Below are positions 9,075 through 19,245 of a stretch of 64,000 nucleotides of DNA, one piece after another. This DNA comes from Candidatus Hydrogenedentota bacterium (GTDB lineage Bacteria > Hydrogenedentota > Hydrogenedentia > Hydrogenedentales > JAEUWI01). The DNA is taken from assembly GCA_016182605.1 (NCBI GenBank), contig JACPGE010000069.1:124001-188000 (forward strand). The letters are read 5' to 3'. The notes below the pieces were generated by a model, which saw only the letters and a program-made list of their open reading frames with translations, was not told where the DNA came from and ran no database searches. The translations under genes and the position numbers were made by a program. How positions within the stretch are numbered: the first letter of the stretch is position 1; every line of letters starts with the position of its first letter.

Positions 9075-11963
9075 CTACTCGCCGCGGAGATACGCGATGA
9101 GATTGCACAATTCCTGCTTGCTCATGCTCTCCTCCAGGGCCTCGGGCATCATCGAAGTGCCCGTGGCCGTAATCTGCTCGATATTCGCCCGCTCGACCCG
9201 GCTTTCCACGCCCATCGGTCCGCGCAACACCAAGTATGCAGGCGTCTCCTCCTGAAGTATCCCTGCGAAATGCTCCAGGTCCACCGTATCCACCATCACA
9301 TACTCGTAACCGTCATAGAGCGCCCGGTTCGGATCGATGATGTGCATCAGTATCGCTTCCGGTGGCTGGCTGCGGATATCCGTCAGTTCCGGACCCACCA
9401 AATGGCCCTCTCCGGCAAATTGGTGACACATGCTGCAGTTGTTCTTGAAAATCTCGCGCCCCGCTGGACCGTCCGCCGTCAGCGTCAGCACATCTTTGTA
9501 GGCCTCATAGAGCACACTGCGATCCCGGATCAACCCGGCGCCCGAAATCTCTTGTGCGCGCGCCCTTAAGTTCTCAAACGCAATCTCCCCCAACAGCCGC
9601 TTGCACGACGCATCGATCGTCTCACGCGGGATTGCGCCAGACTCGACCCCCTCAAGAAACTGCGCGGTCAACGCTTCCTCGCGAAGCAAATGCTGCAACG
9701 CCGAAGGACGCAATCCCGGATCCAGGCCCCGCCACGCCTGCGCCTCAAGAAAAAGCGGACCGCTCTGCGCCGGCGCATAGCGCGTCAGCTCGCGCACCGC
9801 CGCCTGTTGTATCGCAGGTATTGCCCGTGGCGAAAGCGCAAACTGCCACACGCCCCGATGCGCATCGATCGTGTCCAGCCCCAGAAATCGCACCGCGAGT
9901 ATCTGGTCATCCGGCGCAGCTTCCGTCGATCGGATAACAGCCTCTGCTTCCTGCTGAAGCCCGGCGATGAGTGTGCCGCCAGTCGCGCCTTCCAGCCCCC
10001 GAACCACGTCCAGCAGGGGAGGCGCAGCCCTTTCCGAGGTGTTGCGCCGCAATCCATCCGCCATCCCAATCAAGAGAGACATGGCCGCGCGCGGGTCCGG
10101 TTCGCCGTCAACGAAGCGGCCGATCGCCTCGGCCAGTGCCGCATCGCAGTCCTCCAACGCCGACTCCGCAAACAGGTTGCGACCGGCCTGCTCGACGGCA
10201 GCGAGCAACGCCCCATCCCTCGGCGCGGGCAGCGCAAGCAGTGCGCTCAGAAACGTCGCTGCCTTCCCGCTCAACCCGCTCAACACCGCATCGCGCAGCC
10301 ACGGATCGCCCGGGTTCGTGGCGAGTAGCGCCGCCAGCTCGGTACCGCTGTCCAGCCCGCCAAACTGCCCCAGCAACAGTGCCGCCTCGAAGCGCACCCG
10401 CGCATCCGGATCGCCGCACAACTGCGTTGCAAAATCCACCGGGGTCTCGCCGTCCTCTGTGTAGCGCGGCAACAAGCGCAGTGCATGAACGCGCAATGCC
10501 CACTCTGCGTCCTTTACAAGGCCGATGAGGATCTCCTCGTCGAGCCGCGCGTGCGCGTCAAGCAGGTGCAACGCCTGAAGCCGTCCGGGCACTGGCCCAT
10601 CGCCATTAAGCAGCGTCAACAAGGCTTCGTCCGAATTCCCCTCTATACCGACCAGCAACAATCGTTGCGCAGTGCGCCGCGTCCACCCGTTCTCCGATCG
10701 AAGCCGCGCAACCGGATCCTCAAATTCTGGCGGCGTTGCCCTCGACGCACCCTTCGCGCGCACGCGGTAGATTCGCCCCATGCCCTTGCCGCTGTCGAAA
10801 TCCGTGGCCGCCGCCACCTCTTTCGGCAGGTAGGCCGGATGCTCAATCGACTTGCGGTACATGTCGCAAAAATAGAGCGCGCCGTCCGGACCCGTCGTAA
10901 TGTACACAGGCCGGCTCCAGGAGTCCGTCGTCGCGAGAAACTCGCGATCCGCATACGCCCGCTTCGCCACAAAGGCCGGGCCATCCGGTTCCAGCACGTC
11001 GCGGTGGATCAGATTCGCCGTGGGCTCGCACACAAACACATTGCCCCGGAAGTTCTCCGGAAGGGCATCTCCCTCGTACACATGCAGTCCACAGGCCGCC
11101 GTAAACGTCCCCGCGTGCGCATGCGCCGTCGTGCGCGCTTCGCTCAACGCATAGATCGCCGCAGCCGCGCCATGATCGGGAATGTCATACGCGAGGGAGA
11201 CCGGCGCATAGTACGGATTGCTCGTCAGCGTCTCACGCGGCAGCACCGCATGCACCAAATGATTGCGATTGCTGCACACGAAGCGGTTGCCCGCCCAGTC
11301 CATCGTCAGGCCAAACTGGGCCCGCCCCGAAATCAGTTGCATCTCCCCGGAAAGCGGATTGAACCGCAGATCATAAGGTCCCATCTCCAAGGGCGCTGAA
11401 TCCGCATGCATGGGCGATCGCACACTGCCCCCGCTCAGCCCGTTGGTCAGGTAAATCCAGTTGTCGATACCCAGCGTGGGGTGGCTCACCCGCAACTGCG
11501 TCGATCCCCCCTCGGAGAAGCCTTCCAGCAGCACTTCGCGGATCTCCGCGGCGCCATCCCCATCGCCGTCGCGGAAGTACAGCACGTGCGGTGCATCCGT
11601 GACAATGATGCCGCCCTTCCAGGGCATCACACCATTCGGAAAACTCAGACCGGAAACAAAAGTGCTGCGGCGCTCGTATTCGCCATCGCGATCGGTATCG
11701 GTCAGCAGGGCGATGCGGCCCTGGGGCCCCGACGGATCGCCCTCCGGATAGCCCCTGTTTTCCACCACGTAAAGCCTCCCGTGCTCGTCGAACGCCATCG
11801 CCACAGGATCTTCGATCACTGGCTCCGCGGCCACCAGTTCCACCACCAGGCCCGCATCCACCACAAAGGCATCCCGCGCCGCTTCGGGCGCGAGCGCACC
11901 CGGCCCGCACGCGCCCCACGCACATACCCCCAACGCCACCAAGACGATCAAGACACGCCGCAT
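9075..11963 (-). CDS. PVC-type heme-binding protein: beta-propeller dehydrogenase-like domain, HEAT-like repeats, C-terminal cytochrome c
   Basis: A 962-aa exported protein. After a signal peptide comes a six-bladed propeller of the membrane-bound dehydrogenase type (about residues 35-400, with DEHGRLYVVENRGYPEGD, several FRDGDGDGAAEIREV-like turns and GPDGALYFCDMYR). A helical HEAT-like region follows (about 420-780), then a cytochrome domain with CSMCH around residue 845. This architecture is typical of Planctomycetes and relatives and is thought to oxidise sugars or other organics in the periplasm. The ATG at 11963 is chosen over an upstream in-frame ATG because GGGAG precedes it by 8 bases and the signal peptide starts there. 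It probably shares a transcript with the hydrolase downstream. Confidence 0.87.
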   Translation of the reverse strand: MRRVLIVLVALGVCAWGACGPGALAPEAARDAFVVDAGLVVELVAAEPVIEDPVAMAFDEHGRLYVVENRGYPEGDPSGPQGRIALLTDTDRDGEYERRSTFVSGLSFPNGVMPWKGGIIVTDAPHVLYFRDGDGDGAAEIREVLLEGFSEGGSTQLRVSHPTLGIDNWIYLTNGLSGGSVRSPMHADSAPLEMGPYDLRFNPLSGEMQLISGRAQFGLTMDWAGNRFVCSNRNHLVHAVLPRETLTSNPYYAPVSLAYDIPDHGAAAAIYALSEARTTAHAHAGTFTAACGLHVYEGDALPENFRGNVFVCEPTANLIHRDVLEPDGPAFVAKRAYADREFLATTDSWSRPVYITTGPDGALYFCDMYRKSIEHPAYLPKEVAAATDFDSGKGMGRIYRVRAKGASRATPPEFEDPVARLRSENGWTRRTAQRLLLVGIEGNSDEALLTLLNGDGPVPGRLQALHLLDAHARLDEEILIGLVKDAEWALRVHALRLLPRYTEDGETPVDFATQLCGDPDARVRFEAALLLGQFGGLDSGTELAALLATNPGDPWLRDAVLSGLSGKAATFLSALLALPAPRDGALLAAVEQAGRNLFAESALEDCDAALAEAIGRFVDGEPDPRAAMSLLIGMADGLRRNTSERAAPPLLDVVRGLEGATGGTLIAGLQQEAEAVIRSTEAAPDDQILAVRFLGLDTIDAHRGVWQFALSPRAIPAIQQAAVRELTRYAPAQSGPLFLEAQAWRGLDPGLRPSALQHLLREEALTAQFLEGVESGAIPRETIDASCKRLLGEIAFENLRARAQEISGAGLIRDRSVLYEAYKDVLTLTADGPAGREIFKNNCSMCHQFAGEGHLVGPELTDIRSQPPEAILMHIIDPNRALYDGYEYVMVDTVDLEHFAGILQEETPAYLVLRGPMGVESRVERANIEQITATGTSMMPEALEESMSKQELCNLIAYLRGE

Positions 11964-12039
11964 TCCATGCTCTCCCAGGTAAAACGAAAACGGCCCCCAG
12001 TGTACACCAGAGGCCGTTCGCAATATAGATCGAAGTTCG

Positions 12040-14598
12040 TCACGCCCAGTGAATCAGGGCCATCTCATGCTTCTGCGCAAGGTCCGCATGGCTCGGTATC
12101 ACCCGTATCGTAAAGCCCTGCTGCCCTGTGTGTTCGCAGTGGATGCAGCCTTCATATCGCTGCGTTCCGCCATCCGTTTGGCGCATGCTTTTCATCTCCA
12201 CCGTCTTGCCCAGGGGAATCTGGTCCAGGGCATCCACATGACCGTAATAGATCTCCACCGTCACATCTTCCGGTGAAAGCGGCCCCAAATGCAGCGACGC
12301 CTCCACATTCAATGCGGCGCCCACGGGCAGTCCTTGCGTATGATCGGCATGCACGCCTGCGATGGATACCTGCGGCCACGCTTCGCGCACCTTGTGCTTC
12401 CATTGGCACAGCGCTTTTACCCGCGCCCTGCTCTTTGCGCGCAATGCCGCGCGCCGCTTCGCACACGGCACATAGCACCGATCCGCATATTCCTGCACCA
12501 TGCGATACGTATTGAACACCGGGCCAATGGTGCCTATGGCGGACTTCATTCGCGCTATCCAGCCCCGCGGGATCCCGTCGCGGCCGCGCTCATAAAACAG
12601 CGGAATCACCTCCTGCTCCAGGATGTCGTAAAGCGCCTCGCTCTCTACCCGGTCCTGTTCTTCCGTATTGTCATACATTTCCCCGGCGCCGATGCTCCAG
12701 CCGTTGGGCCCCAGATTCTCCGCCTCGCACCACCATCCGTCGGGTATGCTGATGTTGAGCGCCCCGTTCGCGGCCGCCTTCATCCCGCTCGTGCCGCTCG
12801 CTTCCATCGGGCGCCGCGGCGTGTTGAGCCAGCAATCCACCCCCTGCACCATGAAACGCGCCACGTTGATGTCATAATTCTCCAGAAAGATGAAGCTGTT
12901 GCGCACATCGGGATCCCGCGCAAAATGAAACAGGGCCCGGATCAACTCCTTCCCCGCCGTGTCCTGAGGATGCGCCTTGCCCGCTATGATGAACTGGATC
13001 GGACGCTCCGAATTCATGATCATCGCCTTCAGCCGCGGCTTGTCCAGCAAAAGGAGCGTGGCGCGCTTGTAGGTCGCGAAGCGCCGCGCAAAGCCTATCG
13101 TCAGCGCCTCGGGGTTGAGCACCTCCAGGCAGATGTTCCGCTCCGCCACCGACGCGCCCCGCTTCTCATACTGCTGGTAAAGCCGTCCGCGCGAAAACGA
13201 CACCAGCCGTTCCCGGCGCCGCTCGTGCGTGCGCCACAACTCCGTGTCCGGCACCGTCTCGATGCGGCCCCACACGGCCGGATCGTCCGGGCTTTCAATC
13301 CAGCCCGGGCCGAGATAGCGATCGTAAAGATCCGCCATCTCCGCACTGATGAAGGTCTGCGTATGAATGCCGTTGGTAATGGAAGTAATCGGCACCTCGT
13401 TCTCGGGCACGTCTTTCCACGTCCGGCTCCACATGTTCCGCGCAACCTGCCCGTGCAGCTTGCTCACGCCATTGGCGCCCGCCGAAAGCTTCAATGCCAG
13501 CACCGTCATGCAGAACGGCTCGCGCAAATCCGCGGGATTCTGGCGGCCCAGGGCCATGAGCCGATCAAGCGAGATGCCCAGTTCCGCACAGTAATTCTTA
13601 AAGTAATGCTCGATCAGCGCCGGCTCAAACATGTCGTTGCCCGCGGGCACCGGCGTATGGGTCGTGAAAAAGCTCGCCGCCTTTACGGTCTCCATCGCCT
13701 CCTCAATGGTCAGGCCCTCCGCCTTCACCAAATCCTTGATCCGCTGCAAGGTCATGAAGGCCGCATGCCCTTCATTCATGTGGTACGTCGTCGGGCTGAT
13801 ATTCAGCGCGTGCATCGCCTGCACGCCACCCATCCCCAGCAGGATCTCCTGCCGCACCCGCGTGTTCCGGTCACCTCCGTACAACTGCGCCGTAATAGCC
13901 CGGTCATCGGGATGGTTTTCATCGTGGTCGCAGTCCAGCAGATACAGCGGCACCCGCCCCACCTGGCATTTCCACAACGCCACCTTCACCATCCGCTCTG
14001 GATACGGAAGCTCGATAAACAGCGCCTTGCCTGCCTTATCGAGCATCCGCGTGATCGGCATGTTGTGGAAGTCGTTCTGCGGATAGGTCTCCTGCTGCCA
14101 CCCATCCGCATTCAGGTACTGGCGGAAATAGCCGCCCCGGTACAGCAGGCCAATGCCAATCAGGGGCAGGCCAAGATCGCTCGCCGCTTTCAGATGGTCC
14201 CCCGCAAGAATGCCCAGGCCCCCACTGTAGATCTTGATCGATTCGTGAATCCCGAACTCCGCCGACATATACGCCACGCAGAATTCCTTCGGCGTGTCCG
14301 GGTTCTTCTCGTGCCAATGCGCGCCGCCCAGGTAATCCTCCAGGCGCTCCATCACCCGATCCAGGTGCGCCAGGAAACTGCTGTCTTTCGACAACTCCTC
14401 CAGACGCATCTGGCTCACTTCGCCCAGCAACTGCACCGGGTTCTGCTCCACTTCCGGCCAGCGGTCGCGATCGATGCGTATAAACAGTTGCACCGCCTCG
14501 GGGTCCCAGCACCACCAGGCGTTTTTCGCTATGGTTTCCAGATGGGCTATCCGCTCGGGAAGCCGCGGAAGTACGGTAAATTTGGTCACTTGCGCCAT
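12040..14598 (-). CDS. glgP: Alpha-glucan (glycogen/starch) phosphorylase
   Basis: An 852-aa cytoplasmic enzyme releasing glucose-1-phosphate from alpha-1,4-glucans. The N-terminus (WWCWDPEAVQLF) is the DUF3417 region of the short alpha-glucan phosphorylase subfamily. GGLGILAGDHLKAASDLGLP and NEGHAAFM are present, and EASGTSGMKAAANG around residue 605 is the conserved region with the PLP-phosphate contacts. Length fits the subfamily. GGAGG lies about 10 bases before the ATG. The 230 bases upstream, towards ftsA, hold no recognisable gene. Confidence 0.95.
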   Translation of the reverse strand: MAQVTKFTVLPRLPERIAHLETIAKNAWWCWDPEAVQLFIRIDRDRWPEVEQNPVQLLGEVSQMRLEELSKDSSFLAHLDRVMERLEDYLGGAHWHEKNPDTPKEFCVAYMSAEFGIHESIKIYSGGLGILAGDHLKAASDLGLPLIGIGLLYRGGYFRQYLNADGWQQETYPQNDFHNMPITRMLDKAGKALFIELPYPERMVKVALWKCQVGRVPLYLLDCDHDENHPDDRAITAQLYGGDRNTRVRQEILLGMGGVQAMHALNISPTTYHMNEGHAAFMTLQRIKDLVKAEGLTIEEAMETVKAASFFTTHTPVPAGNDMFEPALIEHYFKNYCAELGISLDRLMALGRQNPADLREPFCMTVLALKLSAGANGVSKLHGQVARNMWSRTWKDVPENEVPITSITNGIHTQTFISAEMADLYDRYLGPGWIESPDDPAVWGRIETVPDTELWRTHERRRERLVSFSRGRLYQQYEKRGASVAERNICLEVLNPEALTIGFARRFATYKRATLLLLDKPRLKAMIMNSERPIQFIIAGKAHPQDTAGKELIRALFHFARDPDVRNSFIFLENYDINVARFMVQGVDCWLNTPRRPMEASGTSGMKAAANGALNISIPDGWWCEAENLGPNGWSIGAGEMYDNTEEQDRVESEALYDILEQEVIPLFYERGRDGIPRGWIARMKSAIGTIGPVFNTYRMVQEYADRCYVPCAKRRAALRAKSRARVKALCQWKHKVREAWPQVSIAGVHADHTQGLPVGAALNVEASLHLGPLSPEDVTVEIYYGHVDALDQIPLGKTVEMKSMRQTDGGTQRYEGCIHCEHTGQQGFTIRVIPSHADLAQKHEMALIHWA

Positions 14599-14830
14599 GG
14601 GGTTGAAACCTCCGTCTTGTCATTGAAAGATAATAGGGGTATGCCGGGGATGCTGCGGCATGATTCGGTTACTACTCCCCGCTCGGGCCCCGCTACGCAT
14701 TGCGCACGGGCCGCCGTCTCCCACGATGGCTCTCGCAACACGATAGCAGGGCGCTCCCGCCGAAGGCAAGAGCATAAGCCGGCAACTCCAGGCGCGCGGA
14801 TCGGCGCAACACGAAGCCTGTATCCAAGCC

Positions 14831-16126
14831 CTAGAAGAAATATTTGGTAAAGGTGTTCGTGAGCCCGTGCACAAGCGACCCCACAAAGCCCCGGGAGCTT
14901 TCGATACGTCCACTGCGGGTGGCGGCGCGGTACTCGAAGCCATGCCGGATCACCCCCACCAGTGGGGTGTACGCCGGGTTGTTCACCGGTTGCGGGAGTA
15001 TGTCGATGCTGTCGGGCAGACCCACACGCACCGGCGCCTGAAAGATGGTCTCCGCAAGCAGCGTCTGGTTCTTGATGGAAGCCGTGCCGCCCGTGATCAC
15101 CACGCCCCGCACCAGGTTCTTCACCAAACCGCGCGCATGCAGGTACTGCCGCACCTTGGTCATCAGCTCACGGGATCGCTCATAGATAATGTGGTCCAGC
15201 ACCTGCCGCTCCACAATCGTCGGGGCGCCGCGCACCGCGCTCTTCAGTTTAATATGCGCCGTGCCATCCGAACCCACCGCCGCCGGCTTCTCCTCGCCGC
15301 CTTCCTCCCCCTCGAAGCCGGCGCGAATCAGTGCCTCCGGGACGCCGTACTCGAGAATGAGATCGTTCGCTTCTTCAAACGAAATCTGAAGCCCCGCCGC
15401 CACGTCGCGCGTCAGGTGGAAACCGCCCCACTCAAACGAGTGCGTCGCAAGGATCCGCCGATCCCGGTACATCGCCAGCCCCGTCGTCGAGCGGCCCATG
15501 TCGAGCACGGCAACGCCCAATTCCATGTCTTCCGGCGTCAAACAGCCGATGGCCGCGGCCAGCGGAAGAAAGACCACGTCTTCAAGATCGCGGCCCTGAG
15601 ACTCGATACAGGTCGAAAGATTGTCCTCGATTACAGCGGGCAACTGCGCGAAATGCACCCGGGTCTTCAACACCGTGCCCCGCAGTCCAATCGGATCCCC
15701 CACGCGCAGGTCATCCACATACCATTCCTGCGAGGTGATGGAGGAGACCACCCGCTTTCCCGGAGCAAGAAGTCCGCGAGACGCCTGATCCAGGGCCTCT
15801 TCCAGGTGCTCCAGTTCCACCTCCTGCTTCTCCAGCTTGACGTGGCCTTCACGAATGCACGTTTCCACATTCTTGCCGCCCACGCCGCAGAACAGGCTGG
15901 CGACTTTCTTCCCTGCTTCCTTCTCCGCGGCCTGAAGGGCGCGCCGGAGCGCATGCTGCGCCTCGCCCAAATCCTGGATGATGCCCTGAACCACACAGCC
16001 CCGCGACGGAGCCTCGCCATGACCTATGATCTGGATCTCGCCATCGGCGCGCTGCCGGGCTATCGCGACCCGAATCCGGTGTGAACCGAAATCGACCCCG
16101 CCAATCACTTCTCCGCGTTTTGCCAA
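14831..16126 (-). CDS. ftsA: Cell division protein FtsA
   Basis: A 431-aa actin-like ATPase that tethers FtsZ to the membrane. Visible are the phosphate-1 motif near the start (VDFGSHRIRVAI), an SHS2 segment around residues 75-160, phosphate-2-like VLDMGRSTTGLAMY around 235, and GVVITGGTASIKN around 370. The last residues (VHGLTNTFTKYFF) can form the amphipathic membrane helix. The frame extends to 16213, but a TTG at 16126 with GAGGAAGG six bases upstream starts right at the fold, so I choose it. An acidic insert (EGEEGGEEKP) lies near residue 300. No ftsZ or other dcw gene is near; the partner gene is the coiled-coil protein upstream. Confidence 0.9.
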   Translation of the reverse strand: MAKRGEVIGGVDFGSHRIRVAIARQRADGEIQIIGHGEAPSRGCVVQGIIQDLGEAQHALRRALQAAEKEAGKKVASLFCGVGGKNVETCIREGHVKLEKQEVELEHLEEALDQASRGLLAPGKRVVSSITSQEWYVDDLRVGDPIGLRGTVLKTRVHFAQLPAVIEDNLSTCIESQGRDLEDVVFLPLAAAIGCLTPEDMELGVAVLDMGRSTTGLAMYRDRRILATHSFEWGGFHLTRDVAAGLQISFEEANDLILEYGVPEALIRAGFEGEEGGEEKPAAVGSDGTAHIKLKSAVRGAPTIVERQVLDHIIYERSRELMTKVRQYLHARGLVKNLVRGVVITGGTASIKNQTLLAETIFQAPVRVGLPDSIDILPQPVNNPAYTPLVGVIRHGFEYRAATRSGRIESSRGFVGSLVHGLTNTFTKYFF

Positions 16127-16250
16127 ACCAAGCCTTCCTCTACAGGAATAGACAGCCTGCCACCGCTGTCCGGGACGCCGGTGTACCTGCCACTCCCGGC
16201 GTCTTTCAATCATGTACCTAGTGTTAGGCGCGGGTCTTGCCGCGCGCCGT

Positions 16251-18146
16251 TTATTCCTCTTCCGTGGCGCCCTCGTCCGCGGTCATCCCCGATACGTCGC
16301 GCAGGGTTCGGCCTATCTCGCTCACCCCCGATTCCTTGTGCTGCAAGTCGTGCCGGGCCGCTTCGATAATTTCTTCCTGCGTCGCGCGTTGCGCTTCCAG
16401 GGCCGATACGTCGCGCCGCCCTTCCTCCAGGAGCATGCGGGCCTCCGCTTCCGATTCGCGGCACGCCTCCAGCTCCGATTGAACGCGGCTCTCTTCCTGA
16501 AGCAGCCCCTCCAACTGCGCCTCCACCTCATTCCGCTGCGATTGCTCCCGCTCCCGCTTCGCCATCAGCGCCGCGATCTGCTCGTCCAGCGCCGCAATCT
16601 GCCCCTCTATCTTCGCCAACTCGTTGCGCATGCCGTTGCCGTGGTTACGGCACGCCTCCAGCGACTGCTCCTGGGCCTGAATCGCTTCTTCCCGCTCGCG
16701 AAGCCGCTCTTCGGCCACCTGCACCGAGGCACTGCGGGAATCTATCGCCGCGAGGGTGCTTTCCAGTTCCTGCTGCGCTGCCGCTACCCCAGCCTGAACC
16801 CGCTCCGCCTCCATGCGCGCAACATTCATCGCAAGCTGCAATGCAATCGCCTTTGCATCGGCAAAATTGCCCTGTGCCATCGCAGATTGCATGCTCATTA
16901 ACATATATTCCGCCGTGCCGGGCGCCGGCCCCGCGGCGGGCGCAGGCGCGAGAGCCGGAGCTGGCGCAAACACCGCCGGTGTCTCCTCCGTCACCGCTTC
17001 CTCTTCCGGAGCCTCTTCCGCACTCAACGAGAAGAGATCGCCCGATTCCTGGCGTACGGCCGCCGGCTGCGGCGCGGGCGCTTCGTGCAATACGTCCTCA
17101 AATGCCTGATCGCCGAAAGCATCCGGCACGATCGTCTGGCCCGCTTCCATTGCAGGTTCGTCCACCGCCACCGTCTCGTCTTCGTCAACGCTGAAATCGG
17201 ATCCCGAAGGTGCTTCCTCGGCCGCCTGGCCGGCGCCGCCATCGATCCCCGCATCCAGCACCGCGTCAAAATCCGGCTCGGAGTCCGTCGCTTCGTCAAA
17301 GGGATTGCCCGCGCCCGTCTCCGCTAGATCGTAGCGCTCCTCTTCCGAGGGCAGGTCTTCCGCCGTTTCGTCATAAAGACTGCCCGGCGCCTCAAAGGTG
17401 CTTTCGGCCTGGGCAGGGGCGGCAGAAACAGGCGCCGGCGTTTCCACGGTACGCTCGTCGTACACCTCTTCTTCGTCGTCCTCTTCATAGTCGTCGTAAC
17501 CCGCATCTTGCGGGCTGGCCTGCGGTGCCGCATGGCCGGGCGCCGCCGCGCGGGCCGCTCCCGCATCGAAATGCGACGGCTCGTCGCGTATCAACAAGAG
17601 GCCGGCCGCCGTGAGATCTTCCACGGCAATCTGATAGCGCTCGCGCCACTTGTGCATGACGCCCGAACGCACATTGTCCACAATAATGTCGCCCACCATC
17701 AGGCACAGAATCTCATAGCTGTCCTGCAAGAAAGGCACGCAGAGAGAGGCCTCGCCGGCATCCTCATAGCTCTGGAGAATGCGGGCGGAATCGGTTAGGG
17801 CCTCACGCACATCGGACCAGCCCTGGTTCAATGCAATCTCGATCCCCGTAATGATCTGATTCATGCATTCGTCACACCACACATGCTGCGGCGCGCCGTC
17901 TTCCGCCTTCGCCACCTGCCGCTGAAAGCGGCCCAGCGCGGTCAGAAGACGTTGCGTAGGATCGCCCGCAAGGGGAGATTCTTCTTCGAGGGTAGCCATG
18001 GTTTTTTCCTCCGAAACAGGACGCTCCAACAGGGCATTCCGCTCCTCGGTGGCAACGGCCGTATCATTCTCTGCGGCCGGCTCACTCTCGCCAAACAAGC
18101 GCCGGCCTGCGGCCGCCCAGCTCTTGCCAGATCGACTAAAACGCAT
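16251..18146 (-). CDS. Acidic protein with N-terminal globular domain, disordered middle and C-terminal coiled coil, unknown
   Basis: A 631-aa protein I do not recognise. Residues about 60-200 look folded and contain an HVWCDECMNQII stretch with paired cysteines. Residues about 205-430 are Glu/Asp/Ala/Pro-rich and probably disordered. Residues about 440-610 are a long Glu/Arg/Ala/Gln heptad region, probably a coiled coil, beginning with a TPR-like MAQGNFADAKAIALQLA. The ATG at 18146 has GGAGGT seven bases upstream, better than the ATG five codons earlier. It precedes ftsA on the same strand by about 125 bases, so a role in division or envelope organisation is possible, but only by position. 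Confidence 0.7.
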   Translation of the reverse strand: MRFSRSGKSWAAAGRRLFGESEPAAENDTAVATEERNALLERPVSEEKTMATLEEESPLAGDPTQRLLTALGRFQRQVAKAEDGAPQHVWCDECMNQIITGIEIALNQGWSDVREALTDSARILQSYEDAGEASLCVPFLQDSYEILCLMVGDIIVDNVRSGVMHKWRERYQIAVEDLTAAGLLLIRDEPSHFDAGAARAAAPGHAAPQASPQDAGYDDYEEDDEEEVYDERTVETPAPVSAAPAQAESTFEAPGSLYDETAEDLPSEEERYDLAETGAGNPFDEATDSEPDFDAVLDAGIDGGAGQAAEEAPSGSDFSVDEDETVAVDEPAMEAGQTIVPDAFGDQAFEDVLHEAPAPQPAAVRQESGDLFSLSAEEAPEEEAVTEETPAVFAPAPALAPAPAAGPAPGTAEYMLMSMQSAMAQGNFADAKAIALQLAMNVARMEAERVQAGVAAAQQELESTLAAIDSRSASVQVAEERLREREEAIQAQEQSLEACRNHGNGMRNELAKIEGQIAALDEQIAALMAKREREQSQRNEVEAQLEGLLQEESRVQSELEACRESEAEARMLLEEGRRDVSALEAQRATQEEIIEAARHDLQHKESGVSEIGRTLRDVSGMTADEGATEEE

Positions 18147-18289
18147 GCTGAACACCTCCAATCGGGCATTCTAGCATAGCGGATCCGGAGAAGCAATACA
18201 TATTGTGGTTCCAGCGCGTATTTTTACGCTTTTATACCAAATGTGCCCCATCTTCCGGATCCTTCCCGCTCCGCCTTCTCCGCAGACCG

Positions 18290-19045
18290 TCATCCGCCCA
18301 CTGGCGTATCCTCGTGCACCAGCACGGCTTCCACTTCCACTTCACCCCCAGTTGGCATAGGAAGCCCGCGGCCCAACAAGCGGTAGGCTACCCAAACCCG
18401 GGTTGCATCGCGCAGGCCCTCATAGAAACGCTCCCAACCGTACTTCGATTGGCCAAAGCGCCGCGGGTGGTGCTCCACGGCAATCTCCGTAACCCGGTAG
18501 CCCATAAGATGGGCCAGCACCGGTATAAGGCGGTGCAGGTCCGCGTTCAGGGGCAAGCGCTTCGCCACCGGAACGCGCAACGCCTTGAAGCCCGTGTTCA
18601 CATCATGGAGATGGAGCCCAAATAGCGCCGCAATGAAACCGTTGTAAACCCGTGACGGAAGGGTCTTATGCACCGGATCCTGGCGCTTCGCTTTCCAGCC
18701 GCACACCATGTCGTAGCCTTCCTCAAGCTTGCCCAGCAGGCGCGGTATTTCTGCCGGATCGTCCTGAAGGTCGGCGTCCATCGTTATGACCACGTCCTCC
18801 TCCAATCGGGCAAAGCCCGCCGCCAGCGCCTGGGTCTTACCGCAGTTGCGGCGGAACTTGATCACCTCCACGCTGGCATGTTCGGCAACGAGTTGCTCCA
18901 GCACGCCCAAGGAACCGTCCGTACTCCCATCGTCAATGAAGAGCAATCGCACCCGGTGGCCCGAGGTGTGCCTAAACACACCCTCAGCGAGTGTTTTCAG
19001 GGTTTCGGCTTCGTTGAACACGGGGATGAGCACGGCGAGATTCAT
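18290..19045 (-). CDS. Family 2 glycosyltransferase, dolichyl-phosphate-mannose-synthase-like
   Basis: A 251-aa cytoplasmic glycosyltransferase with a GT-A fold: the N-terminal LAVLIPVFNEAETL, FIDDGSTDGS around residue 38, MDADLQDDP around residue 90 (the DxD metal site plus QDDP), and a C-terminal HHPRRFGQSKYGWERF around residue 200. These are the marks of the DPM1/undecaprenyl-phosphate glycosyltransferase branch, but there are no C-terminal membrane helices, so the sugar and lipid acceptor are unknown. The ATG at 19045 is where homology starts; an upstream ATG exists. It is divergent from the GspF operon. Confidence 0.88.
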   Translation of the reverse strand: MNLAVLIPVFNEAETLKTLAEGVFRHTSGHRVRLLFIDDGSTDGSLGVLEQLVAEHASVEVIKFRRNCGKTQALAAGFARLEEDVVITMDADLQDDPAEIPRLLGKLEEGYDMVCGWKAKRQDPVHKTLPSRVYNGFIAALFGLHLHDVNTGFKALRVPVAKRLPLNADLHRLIPVLAHLMGYRVTEIAVEHHPRRFGQSKYGWERFYEGLRDATRVWVAYRLLGRGLPMPTGGEVEVEAVLVHEDTPVGG

Positions 19046-19245
19046 GAACGCGATTGTACCCCACCCGCCGAGGCGATGGGAAACGCGGGGAATGGGGGGG
19101 AGGCTTGTGGCGGATGATCGATTCGGCCCCCCCAACGCATTACATAGATGTCGTGGCAAGGCAGCGGCGGAACGGCAAGCCAGCGTCGGCGTGCCGCCGC
19201 CGTTGTCCTAATCTGCATCGAATCATTGCAAGGGGCCGTATCCCA

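Noticed and set aside
12289-14850. 853-codon plus-strand open frame
   Set aside because: Antisense shadow of glgP; Arg/His/Pro-rich with no family motif.
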